DNA of 64,000 nucleotides. It comes from Candidatus Howiella intestinavium. GTDB taxonomy: Bacteria; Bacillota; Clostridia; Oscillospirales; Acutalibacteraceae. Below are positions 59,660-64,000 of this stretch, piece after piece. The notes below the pieces were generated by a model, which saw only the letters and a list, made by a program, of their open reading frames with translations, searched no databases and was not told the DNA's origin. The translations under genes and the position numbers were made by a program. Location: assembly GCA_904420585.1 (NCBI GenBank), contig CAJFVX010000045.1, positions 28,859 through 92,858 on the forward strand, in the 5' to 3' direction. Position 1 is the first letter of the stretch. Every line of letters begins with the position of its first letter.

Positions 59660-59776
59660 CAGGCTGTCGAGAACCCTATAAAATTGTCCAAGCCGGCGAC
59701 ATGTGCGTCGGGGGAATGTTAGAAGGGGGGCGCCCCTCTTCTGCAGCTTGCCGACTTTGCCGACAAGCTGAGAAGG
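59660..59776 (+). repeat. Dispersed intergenic multi-hairpin repeat, copy 7
   Basis: GGCTGTCGAGAACCCTATAA, GCCGGCGACATGTGCGTCGG, GGGAATGTTAGAAGGGGGG with CCCCTCTTCTG, and GCTTGCCGAC with GCCGACAAGC. The central CAAATCCCGC hairpin is deleted, as in copy 1. A separate GCCGCCC/GGGCGGC hairpin at 59779-59797 followed by TTTTTT is a rightward terminator. Confidence 0.8.
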
Positions 59777-59810
59777 CCGCCCAAATCGGGCGGCCCTCTG
59801 TTTTTTGCCT

Positions 59811-61856
59811 TTATTGCGCCGCAGCCTCGGCGATGACCTTCTGGGCCACCATGGGCGGGGCCTCCTCATAGCGGGCGAAATCCAGCGTAAAGCTGGCCCG
59901 GCCCTGGGTGATGGAGCGCATGGCTGTGGAGAAATCGCTCATTTCGGCCATGGGCACCTCGGCCACGATTTCCTGCATCCGGTCCTCGGCCGGGTTCATG
60001 CCCAGCACCCGGCCCCGGCGCTTGTTGATGTCGCCGATGACGTCGCCCATATTGTCGTCGGGGATGTAGACCTTCAGGGTGCCGATGGGCTCCAGCAGCA
60101 CGGGGGAGGCGTCGGGGATGCCGGCCTTGTAGGCCAAAGACGCCGCCGTCTTAAAGGACATTTCGGAGGAGTCCACCGGATGGTAGGAGCCGTCCACCAA
60201 AGTGGCCTTCAGCCCCACCATGGGATAGCCGGCCAGCACGCCCTTCTGGACGCTTTCCCGCAGGCCCTTTTCCACCGCCGGGAAGAAATTCTTGGGCACC
60301 GCGCCGCCGAATACCTTTTCCTCAAAGACCAAATCGTCGCTGTCGCAGGGCTCGAACTCAATCCAGACGTCGCCGAACTGGCCGTGGCCCCCCGACTGCT
60401 TTTTATGCCGCCCCTGCACCTTGACCTTTTTGCGGATGGTCTCCCGGTAGGCCACCTTGGGCGGGGCCAGTTCCACGTCCACGCCGAATTTGTTCTTGAG
60501 TTTGGACACGGCTACGTCCAGATGCTGCTCTCCCAGGCCGGAGAGGATCTGCTCGTGGGTCTCGTGGTTGGGGGCGAAGCGCAGGGTGGGGTCCTCCTCC
60601 ATGAGCCGGATAAACCCGGCGGCCATTTTTTCGTCGTCCCCCTTGTTCTTGGCCTTTACGGCCATGGACAGGCAGGGGGCAGGGAAGGCCGGAGGCTCCA
60701 GCTTATACACGGCGCCCGGGGCGCAGATGGTGTCCCCGGTCAGCAGGTCGCCAATTTTGGATACGGCGCCGATGTCCCCCGCGCCAATATAGTCGGCGTC
60801 TTCCTGCTTGCCGCCGTTTATCCACATGACCTTGCCGATGCGCAGTTCGGCGCCGGTGCGGGCGTTAACCGCCTTGCTGTCCCCCGCCAGCCTGCCCGAA
60901 GCCACCTTAAAGTAGGACAGTTTGCCCACAAAGGGGTCGGCGATGGTCTTGAAGACCAGGGCGGCCAAAGGCCCGTCGGCATCGCAGGGCAGCTCGGCCG
61001 GCTCCCCGTCCTTTTCGCAGAGGACGGCGCCCGCCGCCGGGGCGATTTTCGCCAGGATGTCCACCAGCAAATCCACGGCCGCGCCGGTCTGGTTGACCCC
61101 GCAGAAGACCGGGCAGATTTCGCCGGCGGCAAACCCTTCCGCCAGCCCGGTGAGGATTTCCTCCTCGGTAAATTCCTCCCCGCCGAAATATTTTTCCATC
61201 AGGGCCTCGTCGGCCGAGGCGATGGCCTCCAGCATAACCGCCCGCAGGTGGGATACGGTTTCGTCGGCCGGCAGGGGGACCTCCTTGGCCATCAGTCCGT
61301 CATAGGCGTAGGCCTTGTTGGTCACCAAATCCACATAGCAGGCCACCTGCTCCCCCTCCATGGAGGGGACGACCACCGGGCAGACCGCCGCGCCGTACCT
61401 GCCGGTCAGGGCGGAGAGCACCTTGCGGAAGTTGGCGTGGCCGGAATCCAGCTTGCCGATAAAGAAGGCGCAGCCCTTGCCCTGCTTTTTGGCCTCATTG
61501 TACCCCAGCTCGGCGCCCACCGTCAGGCCGGACTTGCCCGAGAGGACAATCAGGGCCGAATCGGCGGCGGCCAGGGCCTCCCGCACGCCGCCGGCAAAGT
61601 CGAACAGGCCGGGCGCATCGATGAGGTTCAGCTTGTAATCTTTATAAATCAGGGGCGCAATGGCGGTGGAAATGGACGCGCCGCGCTTTTTCTCCTCCGG
61701 GTCGAAGTCGGTGACGCAGCCGCCTTCGGCGACCTTGCCTACGCGGGCGATGGCGCCGCCTGCGGCCAGCATGGCGTCGGTCAGCGTGGTCTTACCCGAG
61801 CCGCCGTGGCCCAATAAAGCGATATTTTTTGTGTGGGAAGAGGAAACCTGTTTCAA
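59811..61856 (-). CDS. EF-G-like translational GTPase (divergent paralogue)
   Basis: 681 residues, full EF-G layout (G, II, III, IV, V). G1 is GHGGSGKTTLTD, but other motifs deviate: G3 reads DAPGLFDF where EF-G has DTPGHVDF, so the catalytic His is Leu, and G4 reads IGKLD instead of NKMD. Domain IV and V are present (GRHKKQSGGHGQFGDV; EPIGTLKVYIPDDNMGDVIG). It is the group annotated as EF-G-like in Clostridia, unlikely to be the main translocase. Start TTG 61856 with AAAGGG 9 bases upstream; the longer frame begins in the promoter leader. Promoter TTGAAA (62027-62032), 17 bp, TACAAT (62004-62009). Confidence 0.9.
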   Translation of the reverse strand: MKQVSSSHTKNIALLGHGGSGKTTLTDAMLAAGGAIARVGKVAEGGCVTDFDPEEKKRGASISTAIAPLIYKDYKLNLIDAPGLFDFAGGVREALAAADSALIVLSGKSGLTVGAELGYNEAKKQGKGCAFFIGKLDSGHANFRKVLSALTGRYGAAVCPVVVPSMEGEQVACYVDLVTNKAYAYDGLMAKEVPLPADETVSHLRAVMLEAIASADEALMEKYFGGEEFTEEEILTGLAEGFAAGEICPVFCGVNQTGAAVDLLVDILAKIAPAAGAVLCEKDGEPAELPCDADGPLAALVFKTIADPFVGKLSYFKVASGRLAGDSKAVNARTGAELRIGKVMWINGGKQEDADYIGAGDIGAVSKIGDLLTGDTICAPGAVYKLEPPAFPAPCLSMAVKAKNKGDDEKMAAGFIRLMEEDPTLRFAPNHETHEQILSGLGEQHLDVAVSKLKNKFGVDVELAPPKVAYRETIRKKVKVQGRHKKQSGGHGQFGDVWIEFEPCDSDDLVFEEKVFGGAVPKNFFPAVEKGLRESVQKGVLAGYPMVGLKATLVDGSYHPVDSSEMSFKTAASLAYKAGIPDASPVLLEPIGTLKVYIPDDNMGDVIGDINKRRGRVLGMNPAEDRMQEIVAEVPMAEMSDFSTAMRSITQGRASFTLDFARYEEAPPMVAQKVIAEAAAQ

Positions 61857-63682
<1,826 letters not shown>

Positions 63683-63728
63683 TCGGTAAGGCCCCTTTAT
63701 CTATCATATAGGGCTTGCCCAGTTTTAG

Positions 63729-63760
63729 AACCGGCCGGGACATTTTTGTCCCGGCCGGTT
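63729..63760. terminator. Hairpin after gdhA
   Basis: AACCGGCCGGGACA (63729-63742) and TGTCCCGGCCGGTT (63747-63760) form a perfect 14-bp stem. The T-tract is weak in the rightward direction. Confidence 0.6.
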
Positions 63761-63895
63761 GGCCTTATCTCCGGGAATCATAGGGCTGTATCCAACATCC
63801 AGACATTTCCCTGGGCAATCCGACTAAAATCCATGCCCTGTTTTACCAAAAGTCAACAACCTTTTAACAAACCCGCAAAAACCCGTATTTTTTCC

Positions 63896-64000
63896 TTGAC
63901 TTTGTAAAGCCGCAGTGGTATTATAATCAGGCACCGTCGCGAGGGGGTTGTCCCGGAGCGGTGGGGCGCAGCAGGACCTTGGAAATTAAACAACGAGAGA
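63896..64000 (+). promoter_or_regulatory. Probable rRNA operon promoter and leader (cut by window edge)
   Basis: TTGACT (63896-63901), 17 bp, TATTAT (63919-63924), overlapping a TATAAT. The transcript would start near 63932 and the last 25 bases, CCTTGGAAATTAAACAACGA, resemble the conserved leader sequence just upstream of 16S rRNA genes in Firmicutes. No 16S sequence is inside the window. The 63761-63895 stretch before it contains nothing I recognise. Confidence 0.5.

Noticed and set aside
63683..63895. tRNA or small RNA between gdhA and the right-end promoter
   Set aside because: No cloverleaf or T-loop sequence found; only the gdhA hairpin is evident.

Overview
The window reads as chromosome of a GC-rich, spore-forming, anaerobic Gram-positive bacterium, most like an Oscillospiraceae/Ruminococcaceae-type gut Clostridium. 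Evidence: strong AGGAGG ribosome sites almost everywhere, a SpoVT regulator, a leucine T-box in front of leuA, an NADP-type hexameric glutamate dehydrogenase, SipW-type (TasA-like) signal peptides, a dockerin-tagged glycosidase, and several TTG/GTG starts. No phage, insertion sequence, CRISPR array or tRNA was recognised.

Layout. 1-2.5 kb: leftward GNAT acetyltransferase end and a YtrA-type GntR regulator with its ABC exporter. 2.6-8.8 kb: rightward PASTA pseudokinase, then ppk1-pfk-rsmE behind a PHO-like box. 9-15 kb: secreted beta-helix protein, metG, tatD, AEC transporter. 15-22.3 kb (leftward): PlsY-like acyltransferase with a UgtP-like glycolipid glycosyltransferase, a second SipW-type beta-helix protein, spoVT, a DUF975-CmpB membrane fusion, and an HD-domain nucleotidase. 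22.5-29.5 kb: a GT-C glycosyltransferase and two tandem YfhO paralogues, probably a cell-surface polymer glycosylation operon. 29.8-34.7 kb: Fic protein, small zinc-ribbon membrane protein, hemW, and two secreted proteins with related Ig-like domains, one of them frameshifted. 34.7-40.5 kb: giant GH78 rhamnosidase with C-terminal dockerin and its AraC regulator. 40.6-45.6 kb: Nudix gene followed by a complete phosphorelay (REC-HD-GYP, Hpt, hybrid histidine kinase). 45.7-47.3 kb: AT-richer island with hicAB, a small XRE regulator and a SLOG-fold protein. 47.6-54 kb: beta-CASP RNase, T-box/leuA, two hexapeptide acetyltransferases, a membrane protein. 54-64 kb: secA, XRE-TPR regulator, lipoprotein, EF-G-like GTPase, gdhA, and at the right edge what looks like the promoter and leader of an rRNA operon.

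Themes. Much of the window concerns the cell surface: PASTA receptor-like pseudokinase, glycolipid synthesis, YfhO/GT-C glycosylation, SipW-type secreted beta-helix proteins, a dockerin enzyme, three related Ig-like secreted proteins, and SecA. A second theme is an intergenic multi-hairpin repeat of about 100-150 bp present in at least seven recognisable copies in both orientations, plus decayed partial copies. It is the most unusual unexplained structure here.
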